A stretch of DNA of 64,000 bases from Nageia nagi (lineage: Eukaryota > Pinophyta), in the NCBI GenBank assembly GCA_050084985.1, contig JBITNC010000001.1, forward strand, positions 193,192,001-193,256,000, given 5' to 3'. Made by a program: the position numbers and the translations under genes. Of the stretch, positions 21,909 through 33,258 are shown one piece after another (the stretch's first letter is position 1; the number at the start of each line of letters is the position of its first letter). The notes beneath the pieces are model-generated. The model had not been told where the DNA came from, ran no database searches, and saw nothing but the letters and a program-made list of their open reading frames with translations.

Positions 21909-22128
21909 TGTGGGGGCTAACTTGGTTACCATTTTATTCCAAAAGAATCCTTTAAATAGGCAATTACATGATGAATACCATGGGTTGATGAGCACATGGT
22001 ATTGTACAAAATAAGGGTAGCACATGATGCTAATAACTACTTACATTTATGAGATGTTTTTAGAGAATTCATTTATTCTAAACACCTAGATACTTATCTA
22101 GAAATCTTATTATTATTATTATTATTAT
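21909..22128 (-). repeat. D 3' LTR
   Basis: Left copy of the about 220-bp repeat. On the plus strand it begins TGTGGGGGCTAAC and ends in an ATT microsatellite (about 22,108-22,129). Confidence 0.6.
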
Positions 22129-22960
22129 TCCTCCCAATAATAGAAGCATTGGTCCCCAATGTGTTCAAAGGAGAAGGAAGTTGATAAGAATTAACAAAAC
22201 TTGAAAGATAGGGATCATATAATGAAACGATGTGGTAGAAGATTGCCAAAAAAATGTAGTCAAACCAAGGAGGTTTGATGCATGTCCTATATGGGAAAGA
22301 TGTCTCAAAATCAAGTTGAAAACTAGGATCCTAGAATTGTTGTTGTTGTAGCATTGTTCCATGTAACAATGGAGATGTCATAGAAGAAACCTTTGCAAAA
22401 GCAAGTACCTAGGGAATAAAAAATAATACAAATGAAGTAAGAGATGGGTCAAAGTCAATGAGAGTAGGAGGACATGGTGGCTCATCAAAATAAGTAAGGT
22501 TCATCATAATAAATTCCTAAAAATGATTTACATGATCCAAAATTGGAGGAACAACAAATAAGGAGGTAAGCTCTTCATGAAGGTTAATAAGATCCTTAGA
22601 ATGGGGCTCAATGAAGAGAGAAGAAATGCCATCCAAAAGGTCATATGCCACTATTGGAGGAGGTGTCTAGGAAGAAAGTGATTTTTCCTCTTTGTTCATC
22701 CCAATAGCTAATGTTTGCATAAGTTGAGATACCTCCTTGATCTGAGCAAGTAAATCACTCACATCTAGTTGAGTATTGAGAATATGGACTTGAGCTACCA
22801 ATATATAAATGATAGATGTACAAGATGTGCAATTGAGTTTGCTAAAGTGGATGTATCCATGCTTCCTAATAATAGATTCAAATGTCTATAAAGATCTAAC
22901 ATAATATTCTAATGCTTTTCATGGATTTGAAGTTAGACATCAGATGTACAAGATAGATAA
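22094..22960 (-). pseudogene. Decayed ORF of unknown function in element D
   Basis: On the minus strand one frame stays open for nearly 290 codons except for five stops, all TAG. That is the pattern left when CAG or TGG codons decay. The product is not one I recognise. It has a heptad-like stretch around LLAQIKEVSQLMQTLAIG, an aspartate- and proline-rich middle (PPCPPTLIDFDPSLTSF), a run of four Gln, and an aromatic C-terminal part. It ends in an Asn run coded by the AAT microsatellite of the LTR, with TAA at 22,096-22,094. It lies where a pol gene would end, next to the 3' LTR, but shows no reverse transcriptase, integrase or gag motif. The start is undefined. Confidence 0.5.
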
Positions 22961-23223
22961 TTAACTATTGAAGGTACAAATATTAAATTTTACATCAAAA
23001 AAATTCAAAAATCATAATGTTTGATATAGGTCTCGAATTAATGCAAATGTTGCATCGTTAGATAGATCTTATTGAGGAGACATGAAATGAGTGGTCATAT
23101 GATCCTTTTTAGATCATAATAAAACCCTCAATGATCAAAATAAAATTATTCAACAACACCAAAATTGCACATCATAACTTTTGTAAAATTACCCAAAATG
23201 CAAGAATATAGAATATCCTATAA

Positions 23224-24490
23224 TATTCCAAATGAACACTTGTGCCAAATACAACTAATCAAATATAACTAGGGTTTACAAACCCTTAGCCAGTCTTCAA
23301 TGTTGAGCCTTCAAGGCTCCTAGACACTTCCACATACCCATGTAGGGTTTCTAGGGCACCCAAGCACACCCTAAGTTAAATGTTGGGCTTCCAAGCCCTT
23401 CAATGCACCCTCACACCTGAAGTCAACCCTCTCAAGCTATTATTTGATCCCAACAACTCAAAAATGCATGCAATGATGAATTCATAAATGATACACATCC
23501 ATAATGATCATAAATGGAAAACCAACATAAATAAATATCTCAACCCACAACACATGCACATATGAGCCAATAACACATGATCAAGAATGAGATCTTGAGC
23601 CCTCAAATATGTATTAATAATATGGAGTGCAATAAAACTCATACAATGGCCAATCAGTAACCGTAGGCTTCTCAAGCTAATTCAAACATACACAATGATA
23701 ATACAAACTATGGGACAGATCTTCTCCCTCAATCTTCCCATCCTCCCCATCAAAGGGGCTCTTCAAGAACATTGAATATCCAATTAAATGGAAGAAATAA
23801 ACCCTTGGATTCCACCAAATGAGTAAGGTGATCCACCTATACCATAGATAACTAGGATCCCTTAGCCTAGTTATCCTCTAGACACTCCATCTAGGAAAGT
23901 ACATTCTACACTTCCAAGCTCGGGTAGTCACACAGAAAAGTAGTAATAGAAATAATAATAATTTAGTATATCCATCCAAATGAGCTCCCCTAAAGTATTT
24001 ATAAGCTCTAGTCAATAATTCTCCTTGCAGTCATCCATAAGCATTTTATTCCAACATTAGGCATCTAGAGGGTCCCAATGATTTAACACATCGCTATGAT
24101 ATCCTGGAATGCCAACGTAACAACATAAGGCCCAGTAATACCAACATGGGATCCTAGTCAACCTGAAGTGTTAACATGGGATTCCTAGGAGCCTAGTAAG
24201 CCAACATTGAGGTGTGGGGCCCTCCCTAAGGTGGCATAAGCATGACTACCATCTTAGAACACTAAGACTCATTAGGATTCCCACAACTCAAGATCTCCAA
24301 CCTACAACAAACTAACATTACTACTTAAGATAGAGATGTCCCACTAGGGGCTCATAAGTGGGGTCCACATGACCCAGTATGTCTCTTGTCTTAAGCAACA
24401 AACATAAAATATGACCAAATACAAGGGATATTTCTAAGATATCTACTTGATGAATACAAATTGGTACTATAGTACAAAAAGGATACAACA
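23224..24490 (-). repeat. G 3' LTR
   Basis: Aligns with 33,259-34,509 throughout; both contain the passages GGGTTTCTAGGGC, CTTCCAAGCCC and GATATCTACTTGA. On the minus strand it starts TGTTGTATCC. The motif CCAACAT recurs between 24,050 and 24,210. Confidence 0.88.
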
Positions 24491-24503
24491 AAGCCTCCCT
24501 TTT
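24491..24503 (-). promoter_or_regulatory. G polypurine tract
   Basis: On the minus strand AAAAGGGAGGCTT abuts the LTR start TGTTG. Confidence 0.65.
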
Positions 24504-25330
24504 AGGATTGCTTATCCCCAAGTAATAATGGAAGACTATAATATGTTCTCTTCCAAGAATCCTTTAATGATGATATCCCATCATCATCAAACTGAGGGTC
24601 TTCATTCAAAATGTAGGTAAAACTGGAACTCTAGTAATGATGAAGTACCTGTAGGCATGGAAATAAGAGTGAGAATATATAGATGGAGCCCATGCTCCCT
24701 ATAAGAACCCATTCTCCACTCCACACTAGTTTAGCTCCTCTAGCTAAAATCAATACACATTCAAATCCTCTCACTCCTAATGTCATGCCCCAAACTACTC
24801 CTCGGCTCATTAACATCCAAACTCCTCCAAGGTCCATGGAAAAGTGAATGAGCTTTACCAGGCTCCAATTCTCATGCCAGTAACCCCTCCAACTCTCTAG
24901 CTCAACAAGGAACATGCTAGTGCACCAGTACCCCATATGATGAGTCCTTCCTACTCCAGTACTAATGTTGATAGACTAGCCTCCATCATGACTAACGTGG
25001 GGCCTCTAGCTCCCTTATGATTTGTCATGGTAATATGGATCTCCCAAGTATTCAACATTGGTAAAGAAGCCTTCAATTTGCACAATGTAGGGAATTCAGC
25101 TCCTTCATAGTTCTTCATGACCCATCTTAGCTCCTATGAATGTTGCATGATCTCTTCCTTAGCTTTCTCCTTTTCCTAGAACCACTCAATCATTTCCAAC
25201 CTCTTGCTATCCACCTAAGGGTAATCATCCCTAATCCCCTACAATGTGTGACTCTTTCCATCAATCTCAAAGCTCCTGGTGAACTTTTGATAATTCATTT
25301 GGATATCTATAAGATCAAATAACCATTGCA
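24504..25330 (-). other. G interior after protease, no domain recognised
   Basis: This is where reverse transcriptase would be expected in a Gypsy element. I see only broken frames with W- and E-rich fragments such as 24,631-24,936 and no YVDD or RNase H motif. It seems to be 3' untranslated DNA with repeated AACATTGG-like words. Confidence 0.55.
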
Positions 25331-26243
25331 CACCTAAGATAATGTGTGGATGACCTTTGAGTGGATATAGATAGAATTCCTCCCATACCACACAACTCTA
25401 TAGTCTCACACTAAACCGCTCTACAATATGATCCACCAAAGTGAGCTCTCCATTGGCATTGGAAACTTTGAACCCCTCAAATACCTTTTTCCTTGTCCCC
25501 TTTTTCTCCATAAAGCTAACATCTATGAAGTTTTGTGAAGCACTTGGATCAATCAAAACCATAACATCTTGGCCTCCTAATTATCCAAGTAACTTCAATG
25601 TTAGATACTTCTTCAGCCTATGCAAAGAAGTGATCATACTCCCAAGTGTGCCTACCACTCTAAGCAATGTTGGACCACCTATATTAGCTCCCATCTCCAA
25701 ATTAGAATCATCTGATTCTCCTCCTAAGTACACCTCAATGTAGTGTGCATGTCCCTTCTCTAGGCAATGGTGTTCGGGCTCCCAAGGCTTCTTGCAAGAG
25801 AAGCATTTTTCCTCCTCTCTCAATCATCTTTGTGTGGCTATGTCCAATTGCTTTGGTTTGGATGGATGTGCTACCTTAGCCTTGCTAGACCCTTATAAAA
25901 AATGAATTTCAGCTAATGAATACCTTGGATCTTGATCCCCCCTTGAGATACTTCATAGTGGGATCCAAGTCATAGGTTTCCCAAATAGGATCTTCTAGGC
26001 TCCTTGGAGAGGACACATTCACCATCCCTCTAAGAGGCTCCTCTAATCCCTTAATGAAGATGAAAACTAGCCTCTCCTCAAGAAAATGATTAGTCATGAT
26101 AGCCAACCATTGGAACTCCATCATAAACTCATCCATAGTACTTGAATTTCTTAGTTTAGTGAGATCCCAAAAATAATCATTCTCCTTGTTCTAGTTAAAC
26201 CTCTTTGCCACCCTCCTGGAAAACTCATCAAAAGTGGTGATGA
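25331..26243 (-). pseudogene. G gag C-terminal part and aspartic protease
   Basis: The frame resumes after the H insertion. It shows the gag capsid end (KGLEEPLRGMVNV, about 26,040), a Gypsy zinc knuckle C-x2-C-x9-C at 25,802-25,761 (CFSCKKPWEPEHHC) and a retropepsin with VLIDPSASQNFI at about 25,563-25,528, where the family has D-S-G. It also has the protease end LGVQWLFDL near 25,355. The knuckle would bind RNA and the protease would cut the polyprotein. The active-site change DSG to DPS and several stops make it inactive. The 5' half of gag is at 31,901-33,167. Confidence 0.82.
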
Positions 26244-26248
26244 GTGAG

Positions 26249-27105
26249 TGTTAACACATAAAAATGAATTTATGTTTTTAAATCAATAAATTAATGAAAT
26301 ATGCTTGGCCTAAATATATGTCTTGAATGTATTAAAGTGATAATATCAATGTTTGTCTTGAATATGAATTTTGTAATGATTATCTTGAATATTGCATGGA
26401 TTATCTTGAATATTGCATGAATTATCTTGTTTATTGGTGTGTTTATCTTGAATATTGTGAATTAGCCTTATTTATGTAGATGCATGCCAACCCATGGGTT
26501 GTATTATCTATTATCTATATAAATAAGGGATCTAATAGTAAGTCCACATATCAAGGATACACACGATCCCGCGTATGGTCTTGTAGTGGCAACCCCTTAA
26601 GGTATCTCTGGGTACTGCCTACAAGGTCGTGGTTTGTGTACTTCCTTTTGCGAGCTATCCTGACATCTATGATCTATTCTGATATCACACTGCTATCTGA
26701 GACATCCGTATTGAAGTTCTAGGTTTGATTGAGAGGTCAAAAATCATCAAAAGAAGGCCACTGATGCTCCTTTATGAACCAAGAACACCGTCGGTGCTCT
26801 ATTATCTCTAAAATGGACCGCCTGCGGTCCTCTTTTTGCATCTTCATAGGTCACTATGTTTTTTCAGGGGTAGTTCATCATCAGTACATCGCCAACATCT
26901 TCATCTTTTGTTGTCAGGTATGTTCTGTGAGGTAAGTATACAAATCACAGTCTTGTTTGGTATAATTACATTTAAATTTCTGAATCGGTTATCTTGTTCA
27001 TTGCTATTGAGAATAAATTGCTATCCTTAGTTCAAATATAGATATATTGGGTTTGTATATATTTACCTATTTATTTATTTGCATGCTCAATTTTATTTGT
27101 AAACA
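26249..27105 (+). repeat. H 5' LTR
   Basis: TGTTAACACA to GTAAACA. A TATATAAAT box lies at 26,516-26,524. A perfect GC-rich palindrome GGACCGCCTGCGGTCC lies at about 26,815-26,830, and TTATCTTGAATATTG-like words repeat at 26,375-26,460. Confidence 0.95.
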
Positions 27106-27107
27106 TT

Positions 27108-27120
27108 TGGTGAACCTGAC
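27108..27120 (+). promoter_or_regulatory. H primer-binding site
   Basis: TGGTGAACCTGAC begins two bases after the 5' LTR, at the right place and with the obligatory TGG. It differs from the initiator-methionine tRNA site used by the Copia elements here. I do not assign the tRNA. Confidence 0.65.
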
Positions 27121-27127
27121 GTGAAAC

Positions 27128-29256
27128 ATGCTTTTCGATTCAACAATGAGTAGAGATATAAATGAATTATCAGATTATCCTTCATTAGTTCAATCATTAC
27201 CTGAACAAAATAAGAGAAAAAGAAAAACATGGAAAGGAATAGAGCCAACTAGGAAAAGTGCTAGACTAAATAAAGAGAGTGCTCCTTGGATTATCGAAGA
27301 TAAACTTCTGGATGAGGAATCTTATCATGGTGATTCCGAAGATAATGATAGCTTGGATGATGAAACCCTTGGAGGAGGAATCTTAGAAAATCTAGTTCCA
27401 TCTTTGGAAAACAAATCATAGTTGGTCCTTTATCGTTGGGTAAAATCTAACAATTCAAACCTCACTGAAAATAAACTAAGGTTGATACAAAAATTCATAG
27501 AGCATTTTGGGGCATTTTACAAGTTCTTTGAAGATCCTACCATAGCTTATTCATTGCATAAAATCTATGAATTTTTAACTGTGAATGGTCTCAGATTTTC
27601 CTTTAGAACATTTCTTGGTGAACCAATCTTTTTTTCAAGCATCATAATTGATCATAATAGGACCACTCGCGATCTAAACCCTGTGGAAATGGACCGCCCG
27701 TGGCTCATTTATACCATGGAAAGTCATATCAACTTTTGTATGCTCCATCATGATCAAAACTCTTTTGCCCCTGAGATAGTTAAACAAAATGTTTGTGCAC
27801 CCTCTTCGTCATCTTTGGCATTTACATATCATAAACCAATAATATTAGAAGAAGATGATGATGAAATAATTGAGTTTGATGATGAGTCTGATAGTGAGTC
27901 AGAAATAGAACTTGAAATAGACCCTATTGCACAAAAACTTCTTAACGCTTACCCTTTTTGGTCAGATAAAGAAAAGAAAATCAAATAAATAGAGGTAAAG
28001 AAAATAGCAAATACAAAATCTTACCAGAAAGCTCAATTGAGTGTAAGATAGGTCATCATGGGAGAACTAGAAAATCAATTGATTCATGAATGGAGAGAAC
28101 AGATAGGAATATTTACTCCTAGAATACTTGATTATGAAAGTGAAGAAGAACCTGAAAATCTTGATTTCATAAATAAGCAACCTAAAGATAATCCAAACTC
28201 ATCAATTGAAAAAGAAAAATCAGATAAAATGAGAGCTCAATTAGCAAACATGGCTGAACAATTGAGAAAGCTAATACATTTAAATGAAGCAAAAGAGAAT
28301 GAACAATTAGAAGAAAGTCAACCCCTTTGTTCGAGATTAAAAGTAAAATTTGGGAAGGGAAAGACATAGATTTTAACAAATATAATGGTATGAGTGATCC
28401 GAGAATGCATATTTTAATCTTTGAAGAAGCAGCTTATAGACATCAACATGATTCTGATATATTAGCTAGACTTTTTCCACTTAGCTTAGGAAGAGAAGCA
28501 TCCGACTGGTTCTATGGACTTGAAAATCAAAGCATCAAGAGTTATGAGCAACTAAAATGTGAATTCATAGATCAATATCAATATAACATAAAGAGAAAAC
28601 CACTCATTATAGATCTTGCCAAAATGAAACAGAAAGAAAATCAGCCATTTAGTAAGTTTGTAGCCAAATGGAAGAAAATTGCAAAATTCATAAACTTGAA
28701 TGAGAAAGAACTAAAACACATGCTGATAAAATCCATTAGAGATGAGATGGTGCTTGAATTCTTTAACTATCTAGACCAACCCCTCTCTGAAATGATCGAT
28801 TCCATGATTCAAAAAGAGCAACACATGATGAAAATTAGTTTGTGGAAATTTAGAAAAGAAGAAAGGGAAACTTCAACAATTAACATAATCACACAAGGAA
28901 AACACAAACAAAAATCAAGCAAACCTCAGACTCCCTGAGTATACACTAAAATCACAGAAGATCATAATGAGTTGTTGCAATCATTGGTGAAGAAGGGTCT
29001 AATTCAATTGCCACCTGTAAACCAACAAGCCACTAAAACTACAGGAGGATTTTTCCAATACCATAGAGTTCATGGCCATAAAACATGTGAATGTAAAAAA
29101 TTCAAGGATATCATCCAAGATCTGGTAGATAGAAAGGCAATCTCATTTGAAAAACCTAACATAAAAGGAAAAGCTCTTGTGCATACAGATAATGAAAATT
29201 TGGGAATCTACAAAGACCCCATGCCCAAACATAATACAGGAATAATGTATGCATAA
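27128..29256 (+). pseudogene. H gag gene with long acidic N-terminal region
   Basis: From ATG 27,128 one frame runs to 28,369 with stops at 27,419, 27,986 and about 28,049. It then shifts frame to continue at 28,327-29,256 with one TGA (28,936). The first 290 codons are acidic, with a basic patch NKRKRKTWKG near residue 20 and aspartate/glutamate runs near 27,850-27,900. They are not like a standard gag. The capsid domain lies at about 28,400-28,860 (ILARLFPLSLGREASDWFYG, then SYEQLKCEFIDQY). A knuckle remnant at about 29,050-29,110 reads FFQYHRVHGHKTCECKKF, with the first Cys lost. The style is that of Tat-lineage Gypsy gag. Four stops and one shift make this copy dead. Confidence 0.82.
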
Positions 29257-29686
29257 GAAAATATAGCAAAGAGCCCTACTATCACTGGGGCACCATGGTG
29301 TAAAAATCAACATGAAGCTAGCACTAGTGGGGGTGAGTTGCCCTTCAAAAATATCATTTGGTGAGCACCCATGATCATACTAATACTAACAAAACTAACA
29401 TTAGGGTAGACACGCTAACCAACATTATGGTAAAGGAAATGGGGATCCATTTTTATGCAAAAAGAGGAGTGCCAACGCTCCATAGCTATCAGTGAAGACC
29501 GCCTGCGGTCCTCTTCCGTGATCTATTTTTGTTGGAAAAAAAGTCACTGGATCCCCCTCAGTATGGATTTCCTACTCCTGGGTCACTATTTTGCATATCT
29601 CTAGGGGTAGATATCAGTTCTTAAATCATTCTACTAGCCTCTTGGTATAGTGTTTAGTTTTATCTCATATCCAGGATAATATTACC
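29257..29686 (+). other. H noncoding segment after gag
   Basis: No protease or other domain is found. Another ACCGCCTGCGGTCC copy lies near 29,498-29,511, related to the LTR palindrome. Confidence 0.5.
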
Positions 29687-29699
29687 TTGAATCTCATGT

Positions 29700-30000
29700 T
29701 TGCAGGGTTATGTTATCAGCTTATCATGCCTATTGGTGGAGTTCCAGCTCCATTATCAGCTTATCATGTCTTTGGATGGAGTTCCAGCTCCCATTATCAG
29801 CTTATCATGTCTCTTGGTAGAGTTCTAGCTCCCATTATCAGCTTATCATGTCTCTTGGTGGAGTCCCAGCTCCCATTATCAGCTTATCATGCCTATGGGT
29901 GGAGTTCTAGCTCCCATTATCAGCTTATCATGTCTCTTGGTGGAGTTCTAGCTCCCATTATCAACTTATCATGTCTCTTGGTGGAGTCCCAACTCCTATT
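29700..30000 (+). repeat. Tandem repeat, 41-bp unit, about 8 copies
   Basis: The core TTATCAGCTTATCATG recurs every 40-41 bp from about 29,713 to 30,000, separated by CTTGGTGGAGTTCTAGCTCC-like text. The units lack stops in several frames, which explains overlapping long open frames here that should not be read as genes. Confidence 0.92.
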
Positions 30001-30531
30001 ATCAGCTTATCATGCCTCTTGGTGGAGTTTTAGCTCCATCAATTTATCATTATTTTGCAGAGTTTGGTTCTTATGTAACTGCAGCATACCTCTTGGTGCG
30101 AAGTCTCAGTTATGTGGAACTTAGCTCTCATCTATCAGCTTATCATGCCTCTTGGTGGAGTTTCAGCTCCATCAGTTTATCATTATTTTGTGGAGTTCAG
30201 TTCTTATGCAACTGCAGCATACCTCTTGGTGCGAAGTCTCAGTTGTGTGGAACTTAGCTCTCCTCTATCAGCTTATCATGCCTCTTGGTGGAGTTTCAAC
30301 TCCATCAGTTTATCATTGTTTTGCAGAGTTCGATTCTTATGCAACTACAGCATACCTCTTGGTGCGAAGTCTCAGTTGTGTGGAACTTAGCTCTCCTCTA
30401 TCAGCTTATCATGCCTCTTGGTGTAGTTTTAGCTCCATCAATTTATCATTATTTTACAGAGTTCAATTCTTATGCAGCTACAGTATGCCTCTTGGTGAGA
30501 AGTTTCAGCTTCCATTGCAATGTATGGAACT
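30000..30531 (+). repeat. Tandem repeat, 133-bp unit, 4 copies
   Basis: TATCAGCTTATCATGCC starts at 30,000, 30,133, 30,266 and 30,399, exactly 133 bp apart. Each unit starts with the 41-bp motif and adds a TATCATTATTTTG and a TACCTCTTGGTGCGAAG passage. The second array therefore grew from a longer form of the first. Confidence 0.93.
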
Positions 30532-31038
30532 TAGCTCTCCCCCATGTGTGGTCATGGTTATCATGTCTTATCTTGTGATGTGGTCATGTGTGTTGTCATG
30601 TGTTGTCATGTCTTGTCTTCCGATGTGGTCTTGTCAAGTTGTCGTCAGGTCGTCATGTGTGTCATCATGGTTATCATGTCTCGTCTTGTGATGTGGTCTT
30701 GTCAAGTTGTCTGTTAGGTCATCATCATGTGTGTTGTCGAGTTTATTATCACGAGTCATCAGTGTTGCGGCAAGATTATCAGATTATTAGATATATCAGG
30801 CTATCACCTTCTATGGCAAAATGCAAGGGGCAAGCATGCCCAAGGTAATATCAAAAGGGAGTTTTCTCAACCCATATCTAGTACTAATAAGCTTTGTCAT
30901 GATGTTGTTTAAGTTTAGAATGGTTAGTGTTTATTATTGCTTATCAAATTGTTTACTATGATATTGTGTTTTTACTTTGAATGCAAAATCTCAACTCACC
31001 TCATGTTTCTTTCGATTTCACATCCAAAGTGGGGCATC
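30532..31038 (+). other. GT-rich repeats and polypurine tract of H
   Basis: The first 220 bases are a degenerate array of GTCATGTCTTGTCTTGTGATG-like words. After that I see no gene. AAAGTGGGGCATC at 31,026-31,038 is the polypurine tract before the 3' LTR. Confidence 0.6.
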
Positions 31039-31895
31039 TGTTAACACATAAAAATGAATTTATGTTTTTAAATCAATAAATTAATGAAATATGCTTGGCC
31101 TAAATATATGTCTTGAATGTATTAAAGTGATAATATCAATGTTTGTCTTGAATATAAATTTTGTAATGATTATCTTGAATATTGCATGGATTATCTTGAA
31201 TATTACATGAATTATCTTGTTTATTGGTGTGTTTATCTTGAATATTATGAATTAGCCTTATTTATGTAGATGCATGCCGACCCATGGGTTGTATTATCTA
31301 TTATCTATATAAATAAGGGATCTAATAGTAAGTCCACATATCAAGGATACACACGATCCCATGTATGGTCTTGTAGTGGCAACCCCTTAAGGTATCTCTG
31401 GGTACCGCCTACAAGGTTGTGGTTTGTGTACTTCCTTTCGCGATCTATCCTGACATCTACGATCTATTCTGATATCACATTGCTATCTGAGACATCCATT
31501 TTGAAGTTCTGGGTTCGATTGAGAGGTCAAAAATCATCAAAAGAAGGCTATTGGTACTCCTTTATGAACCAAGAACACCATCGATGCTCTATTATCTCTG
31601 AAATGGACCGCCCACAGTCCTCTTTTTGCATCTTCATAGGTCACTATGTTTTTTCAGGGGTAGTTCATCATCAGTACATCGCCAACATCTTCATCTTTTG
31701 TTGTCAGGTACGTTCTATGAGGTAAGTATACAAATCATAGTCTTGTTTGGTACAATTACATTTAAATTTCTGAATCGGTTATCTTGTTCATTGCTATTGA
31801 GAATAAATTGCTATCCTTAGTTCAAATACAGATATATTGGGTTTGTATATATTTACCTATTTATTTATTTACATGCTCAATTTTATTTGTAAACA
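31039..31895 (+). repeat. H 3' LTR
   Basis: 857 bp, aligning without gaps to the 5' LTR. Nearly all differences are transitions, many at CpG (for example CGCG to CATG). It is followed by the target copy GTGAG. Confidence 0.95.
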
Positions 31896-31900
31896 GTGAG

Positions 31901-33167
31901 TATCCTTGACTCACCATCCCACACCACCACCACTCCAGTGCATCTCCCTTCAAGTTAAGTGATACAAGATGTACTACATCCTCCTCAAATATGTTGGGTT
32001 TTAGAGTGAAATATGTTTGCAATTGGTGCAACCATGCCCTAACTATCATCTTCACACCATCAAATATTGGGATCTACATCTTGTTGATTTAATGCTATAG
32101 ATCTCTCCTTTCATACCTTGCATTATTGGCATGTTACAGCCCATGTCAACTTCCCTCCTTCAACCCTAGTAGCTCCAAATAGTTATTGAAGTTGACATCT
32201 CACCTCAACCTTAGATCCATCTATGAATATTATTTGAATAATCACTTCATCCCCATAGGGATAGAAACCCTATATTTGACCACCTCCTTGGTCCTCTACA
32301 TAAACATAGGCTTGGATGGCCTAAGTATGATCGATTAATCTTTCGTCTGACCCACATCCTCCTCTAGGTACTGCCCTAGGAGAGGGTTAGTACCCTGGGT
32401 CACCGAATAGGAGTAAGATCTCATCAAATTTGACTTTAGTTGCTCCAATGAACCCATGTGAGTGAATGCCTAATCCCTTAAGCTCTAATACCTCCTTATA
32501 CTCCTATCCAAATCCTTCCAATCTTCTTACCATATGTCCTCACAACCCTCTCAATTGATATATGGGGTTCCCTACCTCCTTTAGCTAGACATGATGCATG
32601 TTGGTCATTCTTGGTCTATCGTAAGCTATCCTTATCATCTTAGCCCCAAGGTGGATGCTCCTCATCCCTCCTAGCCTTTCATGGGGTTTCCCTTTCACTT
32701 TAATCTCAATCTTGCCATACACCTCATAGATCTCACTTGAAATGATGTTGTGCCTCCATTTTCACCTTAGAATCATCCCAACATCACTCAAATTACCTTT
32801 GCATGGAATACATAGCTCTGATCATATTATTGATGGTAGAGATCATTTCCTCAAATATCCATTCCAAGGTGAAACCCCAAATTGACATTGCATTTTTCCT
32901 TCCTCCCAATCTCATCCTCTCATCCAACATCTCATGAGCCTCCCTCTCACCACTAAGTGGCTCTACCTCCCATGAACCCACCATCCATGGTCTCGGTCCT
33001 TCGTTATATCTTCATCTACCTTCTAACACCTCATGAGCCTCCTTCTCATCTTTGGAAAGATTAATTTTTTAAGGATCCATTATCCATGGCTTCCTATCCT
33101 CCTCATGCATCTCACTCTCTGATGCTTCTCCAAGTATTGATCTCTCACTCTTCCTAGCGGATGCCAT
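31901..33167 (-). pseudogene. G gag N-terminal part
   Basis: On the minus strand a likely start ATG at 33,167-33,165 opens MASARKSERSILGEASESEM. Broken frames lead to the capsid core VRAWLHQLQTYFTLKPN at about 32,035-31,985 and LNLKGDALEWWWC at about 31,960-31,920. These are typical of gag in plant chromovirus-like Gypsy elements. It is cut at 31,900 by H and resumes at 26,243. There are many stops, several at Gln and Trp positions. Confidence 0.75.
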
Positions 33168-33238
33168 CTCCCTTATGGTGTTATATCTAGTATAATACTA
33201 GTGGATTCTAGGTTTCATACATAGGCTACCCATATACA

Positions 33239-33252
33239 GGCTTTGATACTAA
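33239..33252 (-). promoter_or_regulatory. G primer-binding site
   Basis: On the minus strand TTAGTATCAAAGCC lies a few bases after the 5' LTR end. It is a decayed TTGGTATCAGAGCC initiator-tRNA site. Confidence 0.6.
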
Positions 33253-33258
33253 TTGTAA

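Larger units (their letters stand above)
26249..31895 (+). mobile_element. Ty3/Gypsy element H, gag-only (TR-GAG type)
   Basis: A 5,647-bp element inserted in the gag of G. It has identical-length 857-bp LTRs and the target duplication GTGAG (26,244-26,248 and 31,896-31,900). The 3.9-kb interior has one gag-like gene followed by tandem repeats. No protease, reverse transcriptase or integrase is visible. This matches the non-autonomous TR-GAG class, which keeps gag and borrows pol. LTR divergence is about 32 of 857 positions by eye, making it the youngest datable insertion here. Confidence 0.9.

Noticed and set aside
25441-25743. Plus-strand 100-codon frame
   Set aside because: Antisense of the protease region of element G.
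29687-30691. Several overlapping long open frames on the plus strand
   Set aside because: They come from tandem units of 41 and 133 bp without stops in multiple frames. The encoded text simply repeats (SAYHASWWSFSSI) and there is no sign of a gene.
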